Of a DNA stretch of 64,000 nt, positions 1 through 12,700 are shown in pieces. The stretch's first letter is position 1; every line of letters begins with the position of its first letter. The translations under genes were made by a program, and so were the position numbers. This DNA comes from Artocarpus heterophyllus (lineage: Eukaryota > Streptophyta > Magnoliopsida > Rosales > Moraceae), in assembly GCA_025403435.1 (NCBI GenBank), contig CM046341.1, positions 6,271,462 to 6,335,461 of the forward strand, written 5' to 3'. The notes under the pieces were generated by a model. The model was not told where the DNA came from. It did no database searches and was given only the letters and a program-made list of their open reading frames with translations.

Positions 1-49
1 CGTGCGGTCTATATAAAAATTGAGGCTGATAAAGAGTTCTTCTTTTCAG

Positions 50-522
50 GTTTGGAAAGGCCAAGGGCCTAGGAAGTGGAGACATGGACAGCAGGATGGT
101 TTCTTTGTTCAATTTGAGACACCTATTGTACGAAGGCTGTGGTTTATTCCCAGTTCCAATGAACAAGGCCAAATATTATGCAGGTTCTCTCTCTCTCTCA
201 CCCTCCCTTCCTCCCAATATAATACTTTGCTTGCCATAATTAGTATCGAGCCAAGTAGTGATCAAATTGGTTTGGCAAAAGGAATGTACTGGAAATGCGT
301 AATACTCTTAACTTAGAAGCTTGTTTCGATATACAATTTCTGTGGATTAGATTAATTGGGAATTCAGCTTCATCTGCATTAAGTTTATTACTTTGTAGCT
401 CATAATTTTTCCATAGAATTGTAAACCTTTGTGTGTGTTTTTTAAGGGATCCGGAGGTTCTGGACATCAGTGCTCATGAGGTGCTTCCACGCCTATACAA
501 AGAGAAGCGGTCCAATTCTTAG
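50..522 (+). CDS. Last two exons of an unrecognised gene (5' part outside window)
   Basis: A polypyrimidine tract ending in CAG at 49 opens an exon (50-183). It is followed by a GT-AG intron (184-446) and a final exon (447-522). Read with V-W as first residues, the exons encode a C-terminal piece of about 69 residues, rich in W, R and charged residues and ending KEKRSNS before a TAG at 520-522. The splice falls inside an Arg codon (AG|G). I do not recognise the family. A second frame is also open through both exons and the splice, ending at TAA 593-595, so the frame is not certain. The gene converges on the sulfate transporter gene, whose stop lies about 750 bp downstream on the other strand. 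Confidence 0.5.
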
Positions 523-1271
523 GTTCCTTGACTCGGCGTGCATTTTATTGGAGAAACTAGCGGATAACATTTTTCCAAGGGAACAGACAGCTTAAAGTGC
601 TTGCATTCTGCCATACAAGTTCTTTGGAGCTGGTAACTAGTGGGAAGGTGCTTTGAATAGTTTTCCCATGTACTCAGTTTTGAAGCTTTTCTTTTTTGAA
701 GGAATGATTTTTGGGTTTTCCTAAGTGCTTGCATTTTGTGGACATTTCTTTTTTGTATTTTTTTTTCTGTAACATTCTTTTTGTATGATTCCTTTTACTG
801 TTTTGTGGTCATGAGTGCTTTGCCCCTGAATATTAAGTGGGTTCATTTCTTATCTTGACTTTATGTATTGCTTACATCCTGCTTGAGAAAAGTTGAGATT
901 GGATGGCATATAACTTTAAGTTTCTTTCAAAACTAAGAAGAAGAATCTTTATTTGATTAAATTCAACATCTTTATTTCTTGTTGTAGATATTGCACGATT
1001 TGGGGTTAAGGGGAACTCACTCAATTCCCATCAAACCTGGCTGCCACGAAATTTCATTGGAAATTACACTTACATATATCACTCTTGTGCATAACACTAT
1101 TAAGTCTTAGCCCTTGTATATAGGAACTCCACGTCCGATAAAATGATGAGAAAGAAATCATCCTTATCTTTGTTTAGTCAGTTATGTCATATTTGGGGCT
1201 GCCTTTATATTGTCTAAGCGATTGTCCCTAGTCAAAAAAAGCTCCATGGATCTTCTTGCATAATGGGTTCT
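523..1271. other. Convergent intergenic region, 3' UTRs
   Basis: This is AT-rich sequence between the two convergent genes, with T-rich runs near 745-785. It is probably the 3' UTR of both genes. No open frame here resembles a protein. Confidence 0.5.
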
Positions 1272-4200
1272 TCATACATTGTCATCTTGTCTGTTTGTTT
1301 CCTGTGCTGCTCCATTTGGCTTGCAGGTATGCATCATGAAGTTACATGCTGCCACAGCCTCTCCCACAGTAAGGTAGATCCACTCCTGACCGATTTCCTC
1401 GATGAACTTGGACTTGTCGAGCTTTTTTATCACCTCGCTTCGCGGGTTTGCTAATACAAGCTAAAGTTGCAAACAAGAAAACGAAAGTTAATGGAAAAGT
1501 TAGTAAATTTCCCAATAGGAAACATGAGAAAGTGAAGACAGGCAAGGCTGAAGATTTCTTTACCTTGAGACCCTTTCTATCGACATTTCTCTTGGTGTCT
1601 TCAAGCATGCTAATCCCACTCGTATCGATGCTACCCACAGCTGTGATTTGGACCCCGGTATTAGGAATTAGGTTGAATTTTGAAAAGTTCTTGTTTTAGA
1701 CTGATATAGCAGTACTTACAGCTGAGGTTGAGTATGACATAGTGCAAGCTTGTTTCTCCAGAAGATTTTAGTCTGTCTTCCTCCTCATAGATCCACCTAG
1801 ATATTCTGCAAATAAGGATAGAAGTGAAGATTAGTACTTGAAAAAATGGTGCAAAAAAAGTATGGATCTTAGTCGTCTGTTTTATGTACCTTTCTCTCAA
1901 GTAGTTTGAATTGGCAAAGTACATTGGTGAATCAATTTGGAGAATGAGAACTCCAGGGATATTGTTAGCAATTGGGTATTGATCAGTGCTTCTGTAAATC
2001 ATGGAGTTGGGAATGTTGCCCAGAACAAAAGTTCTAGGCCTTGCCACATACAGAAGAACTCTCAGCAAGGAAATTGTAACCTGCATAAAACCCAACAAAT
2101 CAAAATCAGATTCCAACAATTTTGGTATTTTTAAAGTGATAAAAACTCTCATCTAAGATAAAGGGTCAAAGTACTTCTAATCGCACTTACTGCTATGATC
2201 AAGCCAATCTCAACGCTGGCGAAGACCACCCCGAAGTATGCACCCATACACACAAGGAAGTCAACTTTGTCTATCTTCCAAAGATGGATGGCTGATTTGT
2301 AGTCGATAAGGTTAAGCATGGCGGTGATGATGATTGCGGAAAGGACCACGAGAGGGGTGTAATGGAACAATGGCGTTAACAACAATAGAGTGACCATCAC
2401 CGCCATGGCCATGACAATGTTGGACACTGCGGTTTTGCATCCCGCGTTGAAGTTCACCGCACTTCTTGAAAACGGCCCTACAAATTGAATCGCGACACAC
2501 TATCAGTCAGATTAAGGCCTAATTTAAGATAAAATCTAAATGTTATGAAAGCCTTGTTATTTTCTTCCTTACATACCAGCGGTTAAGTAACAAGATGTGC
2601 AAGAGCCAGCAATGTTCATCATTCCGAAAGCGATCATTTCTTTGTTCCCATCAATGTGGTAATTCTTTTTTATGGCAAAACTTCTTCCAACTGCCACTCC
2701 TTCCTGCGTACACATGAAAAATATCATGTGTTAGCCAAGCCTCATCAAACTTACATTAGCCTATTGGTAGTTTAGTACTAATTTCTAAACGTTTTAGTAG
2801 TCAGTTCGAACTAGTTTTGTTATAGTATTTTCTCTCACAAAATTTGATTTGCTACAACGTTTTAGATTTTAACTATTGGTTTCAATTGCTATCCCAAACG
2901 GGCTATACATAGTTTATAGTTATCCGATAAATCTTATGCAACACATGCATATTTTACTATTTCTCTTTAAATTTAAAATGGAAGAAGTGACGTGATCAGA
3001 ATCTTCGTTGGGTTATTTGTCAATGGATTTTGGGACTATCTTGGCTGATCTCATACAGAGATGTTACGACGTCTACAGCACATGGCCAGCTTTGTCATAC
3101 GTAATATACATATGCACATAAATACATTTGTTAGTATATATAGGTATTGGGAATTAGCATGCAATATATATATATATATACACATATATATATATGTATA
3201 TACATACCGCAAGTCCTATGATGCCAACGACAATCCCAGTTTTAATTGCTAATGTCGTATATGTTGACCCAAAAGCCAGCTCACCCACAGATAGTGGATT
3301 CAAGCCCCTTTTCAGGTGCCCAATCTGCGAACAAACAAAATTAATTAATGAATTAATTGATGTAACATATATAAGGTAATTAATTATTACTTTTTGGTGC
3401 TTAATTAGTTCGTTAATTCCCAATAGTAGACAAAAACCTCTAATAAGTGACAGAGGAACATATATATATATATATATATAGCTAGCTTGCATAAGAGAAA
3501 CAAGAAGCGTAAACAACCTTGGAATTTGTTTGCCAAACTTGACACAGATATTAGTTGGATACATGTCATCTATATATATATATATATATATATAGAAAAT
3601 ATGTATAAGATTATATAACTTATATTAGCCGTACAGTTTGGTGGTCTACAGCCTTATAAGCCAGGTATCATAAATACGCACGTGGTGGAATACATGTGCA
3701 AAATGAATAAGTGTAGAGAGAGAGAGAGAGAGAGATGATTATAATTACCACTTGAACGCCATGTTTTTCAGCGTGGGTTAAGAAGACGAGAATACTCCCC
3801 AGAATCACAGACGTCAGGGGCGCCAAAGCGTTTATCCAAAAGAAGGCTTTCTTTCTCTTACTCTATACACAAGTCACAATTACCATTGCAAAAAATCAAT
3901 AACTAAGCCTACTTAAATAGTTACTGAAAATTGAAAAGAAAAATAACTTTTTCAATATGGTCCCTTTAATAATAAAGAAAATTGGCTTCCTTTAATATAA
4001 GATTCTTTCAAAATATTTGCATGACCTTTGCCGAAACAGCGACATGCATATCAAGTGAAGTCATTACGTTAATCGCTATATTATTGCGAACACAAGTTGA
4101 GATCATGTATAACGATGATTAACAACTTGATTGGGAACACGGTTCGAACCATAAAATTATAGTTTAAGTTTTGTTTTAAAAAACGCTATAATAAAATTGG

Positions 4201-6169
4201 TTTTAAACTATAATTTTATAGTTCGAATCGTGTTTTTTATGCCTGATGGATTTTGAATTTGTGCAACTCAAGAAACCTGATTGGACATATTTTTTTAATT
4301 AAAAGAATATTTGTCCTTTTTCACGATGAATTACAAACAATTGCTGTCACAGTTGCATATTGTAGATCTTATTATATGTACTTACGAGGTACTTTGTGAC
4401 CAGGAGAAAGAAGGAAAAGCAGCACCCCAAAACACCACTTTCCCATCTCCACTGCATTAATAATAAGAATAAAAACCAATAAATACCACACATAATTATC
4501 ATCTATCAAACTAGTAAATGAACAAAAGTCAAATTTTTGCGATAAATTTCTGTAGTAAAAAGGTTTAAATTAAAACTGCAAGAGAGTTAAAAAGAAAAAT
4601 GCACAAATATATATACATATATAATTCATATCTATATATATATATATATCATGTATATGAGTGAGAAGATGAAATTATGTATTAATTACATACCTGGTGA
4701 ACTTGGGAAAAGATAGAGTGAAGGACAGACTTAAGATCAGTCTCATGAGTGAAGTGAACCAACCCAAGTACTCCTTTCAGCTGCTGAAGACACACCACTG
4801 TCGCTGCTCCACTCATGAATCCCACTATTGTTGCGTGGGACAAGAAGTCCACGACAAACCCAAGTCTGCAACCCAAAAAAAAAAAAATCATGTCAGAAAA
4901 TTAGAAAAAATAAGAGTATTAATCTTCTTAATTAGTTATTTTTTTTTTTAAAAAAGGAAGTATTACATAATATATGCAACGAGACAAAAACAACTCATAT
5001 ATACATATATGTGTGAGAGAGTTTAGTGTGTTGTTTTTCTATTGATTCAAACTATTTTAATACAGTATCGCATTTTTTTAATAAAAAATTAAATTTCTAT
5101 TGAAACTTAAGAGCCAAACTGACACTAGATATATGTACCTTAAGAATCCAAGTAAGGACTGAAATACACCGGCGAAAAAAGTGGCGGTCATGGCCAGTTG
5201 AACGTAAAGCTTTGGGTTTTCAGTAGGGCTAATCTCCTTGCTCAACATGGAACCTATCAGAAGAGATCCAACAGCCACAGTCCCCACTGCCAAATCTTTG
5301 GAGCTTCCCAGCATGGCATACACCAATGGTGGGACAAAGCTAGAATCTGCATTTTTTTTTCCATCATTACATTTTATCTTCACACATTCCAAGAACACAA
5401 TTATAGTATATAGAATCCAAACTACTGTTCATTTTCCTTGCCAGTTGCATGTACTTCTTAATTACGAGATAATCCTGTCTTAACAACCATGTACTATTAG
5501 AAGGTGTTTTTTAAGTATTATAAAAGATTTTTTTTTTTGGGTAAATTTGGTGGCATAGGTAGAGAGGCATAATTAGTATTCTCTTGCTAGAAATTAATTC
5601 ATTCTAATTAGTAATTATAGGATAAGAAAAAAAAACTATATAACTACAAGATAATTCAATCTTATACAAAAATATGTACTATTAGTTGGTGTTCTCTACT
5701 ATAACAAAATCCTATTTTTTTCCCGAAAATTGATAGTATAGGTAAGAGGTGATATCTTTTTTGTAACGTCAGATCATATCAAAATTATATAATACAATAT
5801 ATATGTAAGATTTGGATACTTACAAAGGCCAAGAATGGGAGGCAAGTTAGCCAAATTAGCATAACTAATCCCTTGAGGAACAGCAAGACTGGCAATAGTG
5901 ATCCCAGCAATGAGGTCAGCTTTGAAGAAGCCGAAAGTGTAGCGAGGAGCCCATTCCAGGAACGGCACAAAGTACTGCAACCCCAGAACGAGCCTCCTAC
6001 ACCCTGGCTGGTTCTTGAACTGCCTGAATGGATCGTCCGGAAAGAAAGTCTCTTTCAACGACGATTTCAGCGCCTTCAAGAACGGTTTCGTCGGAGGAAG
6101 CGCCACCTTGTGAGGACAATACTCATAACCACCATTAACATTTTCTCCATTTCCCATCTCTTGCACCAT
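1272..6169 (-). CDS. Sulfate transporter, SULTR group 3 (SLC26-type, STAS domain), 12 exons
   Basis: This is a complete minus-strand gene. Exons, 5' to 3': 6169-5824, 5346-5139, 4865-4694, 4451-4386, 3862-3749, 3324-3208, 2703-2577, 2477-2191, 2080-1890, 1805-1720, 1640-1564, 1460-1272. All introns are GT-AG and the sum is 1980 nt (659 residues plus stop), the usual SULTR3 length. Exon 1 has the group 3 N-terminal signature [17 protein letters not shown] followed by [17 protein letters not shown]. Exon 2 carries the SulP signature region ([15 protein letters not shown]). Later exons hold the remaining membrane helices, and exons 9-12 the C-terminal STAS domain with SIDTSGIS. It should be a plasma-membrane or plastid-envelope H+/sulfate or related anion transporter. 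Group 3 members also move sulfate into chloroplasts or allocate phosphate. A second in-frame ATG at 6157 (MGNGEN) is an alternative start. It most resembles SULTR3;1, but the paralogue is not certain. Confidence 0.95.
3164..3596. repeat. (TA)n microsatellites in sulfate transporter introns 5 and 6
   Basis: Alternating TA runs occur at about 3164-3196, 3462-3480 and 3571-3594, with another at 4632-4650 and an (AG)n run at 3715-3735. They lie in introns, and the one near 3190 directly abuts the exon 6 donor. Confidence 0.8.
4136..4234. repeat. Near-perfect hairpin (foldback) in intron 4 of the sulfate transporter
   Basis: Arms at 4136-4167 and 4203-4234 are inverted copies of each other, with 30 of 32 positions matching by eye, separated by a 35-nt loop. 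The arm begins AACACGGTTCGAACCATAAA. The TTCGAA(T/C) and ATAATTTTAT wording recurs in short elements elsewhere in the window, so it is probably a tiny foldback MITE. A transcribed hairpin of this size could also be a small-RNA source. Confidence 0.7.
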
Positions 6170-6418
6170 TTGATGCTCAAGCCAATATTAGTGTACAATA
6201 TATATATTAATATATATGTGCTCAAAAATTATAATATATATATATATATAGACTAGTACTTGTGTATATATGGAAATGATGAAGAAATTAGGAATTGTTT
6301 GTTATTTCTTATGATTATTTCTTCTGGCTAGCTTTGCATGCTTTTGGCAATGGAGATGTGAATAAGCTAGCTAGAGAGATGTGTAGTTGTGAGGTGAGTG
6401 TTTAAGGAGACGGGTGGC

Positions 6419-6426
6419 TTTATATA
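6419..6426 (-). promoter_or_regulatory. Probable TATA box of the sulfate transporter gene
   Basis: On the minus strand the sequence reads TATATAAA about 250 bp upstream of the ATG at 6169. This would give a 5' UTR of roughly 220 nt. It sits in a less AT-rich stretch than its surroundings, which makes it more credible than the many TA runs nearby. Confidence 0.5.
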
Positions 6427-6504
6427 AAGGTAGTGAGGAAGGGATGACATGACAACTTGAGGCTTAAGTCTTAAGTGCTTAGTGGGACCCACACGTTGAA
6501 ATGA

Positions 6505-6510
6505 CACGTG
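6505..6510. promoter_or_regulatory. G-box CACGTG upstream of the sulfate transporter TATA
   Basis: A palindromic CACGTG, preceded by ACACGT at 6491-6496, lies about 80 bp upstream of the proposed TATA box. This is the usual position for bZIP or bHLH control in plants. Function is inferred from position only. Confidence 0.4.
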
Positions 6511-6519
6511 CTGTGTTGC

Positions 6520-7970
6520 GAGGTCTTGACCAGTCCCCCACTTGGTGTGTACACTAGACAATATAATTTGTTTGCTTATTCCATCTTGAATTGTAGAGGG
6601 GCCTAATTATTGTGTTAATTGTAAAAAGCTAATAATATGATTTTGGCTTTCAACATCAATTAGGGAGCAAAAAATTTGTAATTAAACCTTCTTATGTACA
6701 GAGTGGGAATGTGGCAATATATTAGATGCTTATGGCCCACTATATGATTACAATTTATGGCTTAATTACACGGGGCTTACTGTGATTGGATGGAGAAAGC
6801 AAGTTGATATAAGTCGCAATGAAGATTTGGGGGAATTTGGGGGATTTAGAGAAATTTTCTCTGGATGATTAGGTAGTTTTGATTAAACTCCAGTGGCTAA
6901 TATTGAGTTCAACGAGTGAATGTGAAAACTGGATAACAACTAGGTTTGGTGTTTCGATCTATTATGTAGGTCACGTACTATTTTTTTGTCCCTAGTTGAC
7001 TCATAAAGTTGTTTTAGGGCACTGAACCTATCAATTGAGATCATATTTTGCCAAACGAAGACCTACCCTATATCCATTGTTCAATGAATGTTCAATCTTG
7101 CAGCCATATATAGAAGGAACAATAAGAGAAGTTGAAGTTTTCTTCTCTCTTTTTTTCCCATTATTATTTCCCTTCCTTGGTTGAGACTAGCTTTTCTAAA
7201 AAAAGGTTTGGTATCTCACTTTAATATATAAACTTTTAACTAATACATTAATAGTTACCTAAACTTTGCAAATATTTCAGTAATAATATTTTTGTAATAG
7301 AAACATTAAAGAAGTGTTAGATTTTATTAAATTAAAATATAAAAGTACAAGTAAAAATTTGTCTTGCACAACTTTATCGAATTCAAACGCTCCCATCTCC
7401 CTTGAAGTTATGGTCAACTGCAGCACAATCGTGTGAAAAATAGGCTGCGTGGCCATACCAAGCATGAATAGAGGCCCTGACTCTGGGTCATTCAATATTT
7501 TCTTTTTCCCACTAAAGTATAGATTTAGTTGTAACAAATATTGCATTAATTTCACTAATAATAATTTTACTAAATTAGTCCCTTTAACCTTTCATATGCA
7601 TCACACAGGTCAAAATATATCAAATTGTTAACATTTTCGTTACAGAAATACAATGAGTGCAAGAAGGCTAATTATATATCAATTAAAAGTTTAGAGGATA
7701 AAATGACAGTTAAAATTTCTATTAAGTGTAACCCACTATTATATGCTATGAGAGATTATTAATTTATTGACATATGAATAATTGTAAAACGTCTTTTAGC
7801 GCAAGGGCAAAAGGCAGGTGGGTGGCAATAACTTTTGGAATAGGCAATTGTGGTTCACTCGTATAGCAATGATCAAGAATATTCAAGACCCATGTTATTA
7901 TCTATATATACGTGTGGGAATATTCTGCGTGTGGGTCTTTGCATAGTCAACTGCTATAGGATTAGATTAT
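6520..7970. other. Gene-free stretch upstream of the sulfate transporter
   Basis: AT-rich sequence with short spurious open frames only. No splice-compatible coding signal or recognisable repeat boundary was found. Confidence 0.5.
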
Positions 7971-8136
7971 GAGTTTGTTTGAAAAGCTTTGCTAGCAAAA
8001 CAAGATTAGAGTTTGTACAGTATAAAGTTTTCAAATGTTACAATAAAAACTAAAAGTTTATTACAGTATAAAGTTTTCACATACTACAATTTTCAAGTTT
8101 TAACTTTAAGTTCGAACTAACTTTCCAAACAAACTC
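7971..8136. mobile_element. MITE with 16-bp inverted ends (GAGTTTGTTTG family)
   Basis: The left end GAGTTTGTTTGAAAAG and the inverted right end GAGTTTGTTTGGAAAG differ at one base. The interior has two copies of the ACAGTATAAAGTTTTCA-type motif, shared with many other short elements in the window. It is nonautonomous with no coding capacity. Confidence 0.6.
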
Positions 8137-9057
8137 TAGAAGAGGTAATATATATCAATTAAGAAGACTGCTATCCTAAGTTTTTTTTTTTTTTTTTGAC
8201 AAGGATCCAATCTTGTTTAATAATTAGTTATTATTCTCTTCATGAGGAAAGTTTTATGATCTGATTTATATTTTGATGTGGGTCCAAAACCCTAGTTTCT
8301 TCTATGAACTATTAGGAGGGAAATATAACATTGTAATTTATCATTCTTTTTTCAGGGGAATATTTGACAATATGCGACTTTTTGGCCTTCTTATTTTAAG
8401 AAAAGATAAAAATTCTGAACACCCAAGAGACACTAGTCAATAATACAAAAGGGCATGCGAAATGAAATCACTTTTTTTCCATTGTTTGGAATTTGGAGAT
8501 GGCTGTTCGTGAATTGTAAGTGCAAATCAATACCAATAAAAATTTCAAAAATATGAAAGAAATTTTATTAATACTATCAGAGCTTTTTTTATTTAAAAAA
8601 TTTGTGTCATGTTGAATATATTTGTGTAATATTTTTTTTATTTCAATAGTATATATAACTATTAAAATTTCAAAATACTTTTTGAATGTAAAAAATTTAA
8701 TATAATTTTAAAGAAAATTTTGATATATATAAAAAAAGAAGGATTCAAATGGTATTAGGTTAATTGGTTTTTTTAATCATCAATAAAGATAATTTTTATT
8801 ATAGTTTTAATTTTTGTGGCTATTTTTATGAGCAGGATTACTACCCCTTATTATAAATTTATTTGTCAATTTTCAATTAAAATTCTTATAAAAAGACTAT
8901 TTTTGTTAATGGCTTATACTTTAAGGGGAATGGATATTATATTTTGAAATTTATAAGGTGAAGTCTTACAAGGATTGTTATCAGGGAAAATTTTTGTAAT
9001 TAATCTTCAATTTTATCTTTATGACTTTAACTGAGACTAATGAGTTTTTATTTGTGG
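8137..9057. other. AT-rich gene-free stretch
   Basis: A T-run at 8180-8197 and long AT-rich stretches near 8560-8760. I see no gene. Confidence 0.5.
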
Positions 9058-9065
9058 TTTCCACG

Positions 9066-9642
9066 TAGGACCGACAATTTTAGACACAACACGATGACAT
9101 GATACAAAAACGACACGAGATAAATGAGTTTAGACTGTACGTTTATTAATTGTGCCATAAATGGGTTGGCACGAATAACACGAAAATAAACGGGCTGGAT
9201 TTGTGCTAACACGCTAAATACGCATTAACACGTTTAATTAAATGGGCCGTAAATATGTTGACACAGCACGACACGACCCGCCCATTTATAACACATTTAA
9301 ACTTAAAAATAAAAATATTTGAAATATTTATAGTAGGTTAGTATTAATTAGATATGTGTTTTTGTTAATTTTCTTTATTGGCTTTTTTAAAAAAAAAATT
9401 AAATTTTTTAAATTTTTAGTTAATTAGGTCATAAACGTGTCATTGCATGTTATTATCGTGTCAACCTATCATGACATGTTTAATAATCGTATTAATCGTG
9501 TTATGTCATGTTACGTGTGCCATAGGCATGTCGTGTTCGTGTTTACATTTCTAACACCTTTATTAATCGTGTCGTATTCATGTTCGGGCTAAACGTGTCG
9601 TGCTGTAAATATGTCGACACGAACACGATTTTGCCACCTCTA
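9066..9642. mobile_element. Nonautonomous hAT-type element, copy 1
   Basis: Flanking octamers TTTCCACG (9058-9065) and TTTCCATG (9643-9650) match at 7 of 8 bases, the duplication size made by hAT transposases. The right end inverted reads TAGAGGTGGCAA, a typical hAT terminus, and the left end reads TAGGACCGACAA. The interior is rich in ACACGACACG-like words in both orientations near the ends. There is no transposase frame. It is homologous end to end with 47223-47810 in the same orientation. Confidence 0.8.
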
Positions 9643-9763
9643 TTTCCATGTAATGTCAAGTAATATTCAACCGTGTTATAGAAATTTGTGATCTATAAAT
9701 ACTACTAAGAATCATACTGGGTAATTTTTTTTCCCAAATATACTTTAAAACTATTGCAACTTT

Positions 9764-12700
9764 TGTTGCAACACAAGGCGAGACCTAGCTTAAATCATGA
9801 CTCTAAAATCATTCAAAATACTCTCTAAAATTCATTAAAAAAAACATTTGTTTTTCTAAGAAATTTTAGATTTTAAGTAGCAGAAAACTTTTTTTTAAGC
9901 ATCGAAAAACTATCGTAGTAGTATCCATACCCAACATCTGCATCTATCACCACAACATCAAGCTCTTTAACCAGTCACACTTGTCTGCTTAAGACTACCT
10001 ACAACATGAAGAAATTTATAATGAGCTTTTGCTCAGTAAATTCAAACATAAACTCACAAAACGTTAAGAATTTTCATCTTAAAAATTACCTCTTAAACTT
10101 TTCTTATAAAACTTTCTTCATAAACCTTTCCTCGTAAACATTTTTCATAAAATGGTTTTAATCAACATGTCTTGTAAAACATTTCTTAAAATGTTTTTCA
10201 TAAACATATCTCATAAACATTTCATGTAAAGGAATGCAAGCAAGATCATAATGTATGAATCTATTTATGCTCATTTATGAATATCTAGTTATGAACTTTT
10301 TTTTATGATTATTGATAACTTACTTAAACTTCTTTTCACCATTCTTATCTTTTTTTTATCTCAAGGGCTTGAGTACTTGTAGCAATATCATCAATTATGA
10401 GATCATAAACATAATGCTTCCATTGTGAAAGATTTAAGACCATTGAATAACAAGGTCATAACTTTAATATAACTTATAAACCTTATATCTAAGAAGTTGG
10501 TACGACATTTACTTATCTTAACTTGAAAGTTTAGATTACTGATCTTGTAATCTCAGCAAACATTTTAAATAATATAACTTAATGTCAAACACAATAAACA
10601 TAATAATTGTAAATCATAACTTGAACTTTTAAAATATTATGCATAACAAATCAAACATATAAAAAGCAATTGAAAATAATTTTCTCTTCATACCAAATGT
10701 GAGGTTTAAAACTTATCTGAGTAGCACTTTAATGTTCCCAGTTTATCCTTTTTCTTTTTATTAGTTGGCTTTGTGTCCTGTTCAAATGACACCTAACTAG
10801 TAGATAACTTTTTTATTACCGACCTACTTGATCGATAACATAACTCAAATACTAACCTTTCATTCCTTTCACTTAACTCCATTTCTTATCGATCTATCTC
10901 TATTATTTCTTAACATGCTTGTTCCTTAGTCAGATTTCCCGTTTTACTTAACGATTTTGTTACTTAACGTGTTACATAATATTTTCTGTCTAAGGATGTC
11001 TCGCTAATTCGAAGTGCACAGGCACATTTTAGCAATTTCTTTAAAATTGATGATTTCACCCTTTACGAATTTTTCATAAGCCATGTAACCTTACTAGACT
11101 TCTCATTTTTACTTGTTTATCCCATTACTTACGAGTTACGAGAAAATTCTCATGAAGGGACATTTTTCTAAATAGGGCATCTTAGGTTCTGTTTTGGCCG
11201 TTTTACTAAAAATGTCCATTTTGCTCTTGACTGATTTTAAAAAACTTTCGGAACCCGTTTGAAAAAACAAAACTTATATTTCCTTGCTTCTCACAATATT
11301 ACAAAAAACCAAACATCAGTTTCCCTTTCACAGAAAAACTATTTCATCAAGACTTTCCGATTTTGACCCATAATGCAGAAATCTTGACAATTACACTTTA
11401 ACTTTTTTCTCTTTCTTTTCTTAATAAACACTTTAAATTCTTTCAAACTTAAAACCACTGGTTGCTCACTGCCCATAGCAATGTAGGAACCTAACATTTT
11501 CTCAATAAAAATCCAATTGCATATAGTTTTATAATCTTGGCCCGAAACGCAAAAATCTTGACATTTTTGCCCTCTTGACCAAAATTAACTTTCTTGTGCT
11601 AAAATGTTTAGTTTTTCTCAAGAATTAAAACTTATAAAAGCTCCTTGGCCCGATTCAAATCATTTCATAATGTTTTCTTCCTTTTTTATGAAATTTCATG
11701 ATTAAAATCTCATAAAATATATAACTTAAAATTAGTATAGAATTTTCACGAAACGTCCGCGATTCCTAATTATTTCGATGAGAACTTCAACTTTCATGCT
11801 TTAACTTTTTTCAAAATCATTCATCTTAATGACTTCTTGAAAATGCAAAATTGAAATCAACATTTTTCTGAAAATCATTTACCTTAAACACATTTTTTGC
11901 ACCTTAACTTCCTTTAGCTTATTTTCCTAACGTTTAATCACAATTAAACCTTTGCAAACACATTATTAAGGACTTATACTTAAAATAATCATGCCATAAT
12001 ATTTCTTTTTCATGCCATGATCTAAAATCATTTTACCAAACACTTTGAGTGCTAAAAAATGCTTAAACCTTGTATTTTGATAAAGTTTGTCATAACTTAT
12101 CATCTTGGCATTAAACCCTAGTCTTTTAATTATCCATCATCATCATACACTAATATATGAAATAATCATGCCAGAGTATCCTTAGTACATACCATAGTCC
12201 ATAAACATTAAATCAAACACCTTATATACATAACCATTTTAAGGCTATGGTTTAGAGTTTACTTAGAGATTTCAAGGGCTTTTGTTCCTCCTTTTGATGC
12301 TAGAAAACCTTCTAGGATCCTTGACATCAATCCATTACACACCTTGAACATCTCATCCAAAAAAGGCCCAAAGCCCTTAGAACACAATAAGCAAAGTTAG
12401 GATTTTTACCTGAAAAATAGCTTTTCCTTGATCCCCAACATCTGACCTTGATCCTAAGCTTAATTAGGAGTTGTGGTTTAAAAAAAAAAAGGTTACTTGA
12501 GAAAGAGTGCTAGGGGCTGCCCATTTTGAGCTATAGAAAAGTGAGCTTTGTTCTTCTAAATTGTCATGAAAATGATGGAGATAAAAGTGTAAGATTTTCA
12601 AGCTTACATCTAACTCATCAAAACACCTCATCAGGGATTAAAATATCATTAAAATTTTGGCTCCAAATCACCCATAGGAATTGGATCTTGGTAGGGAAAA

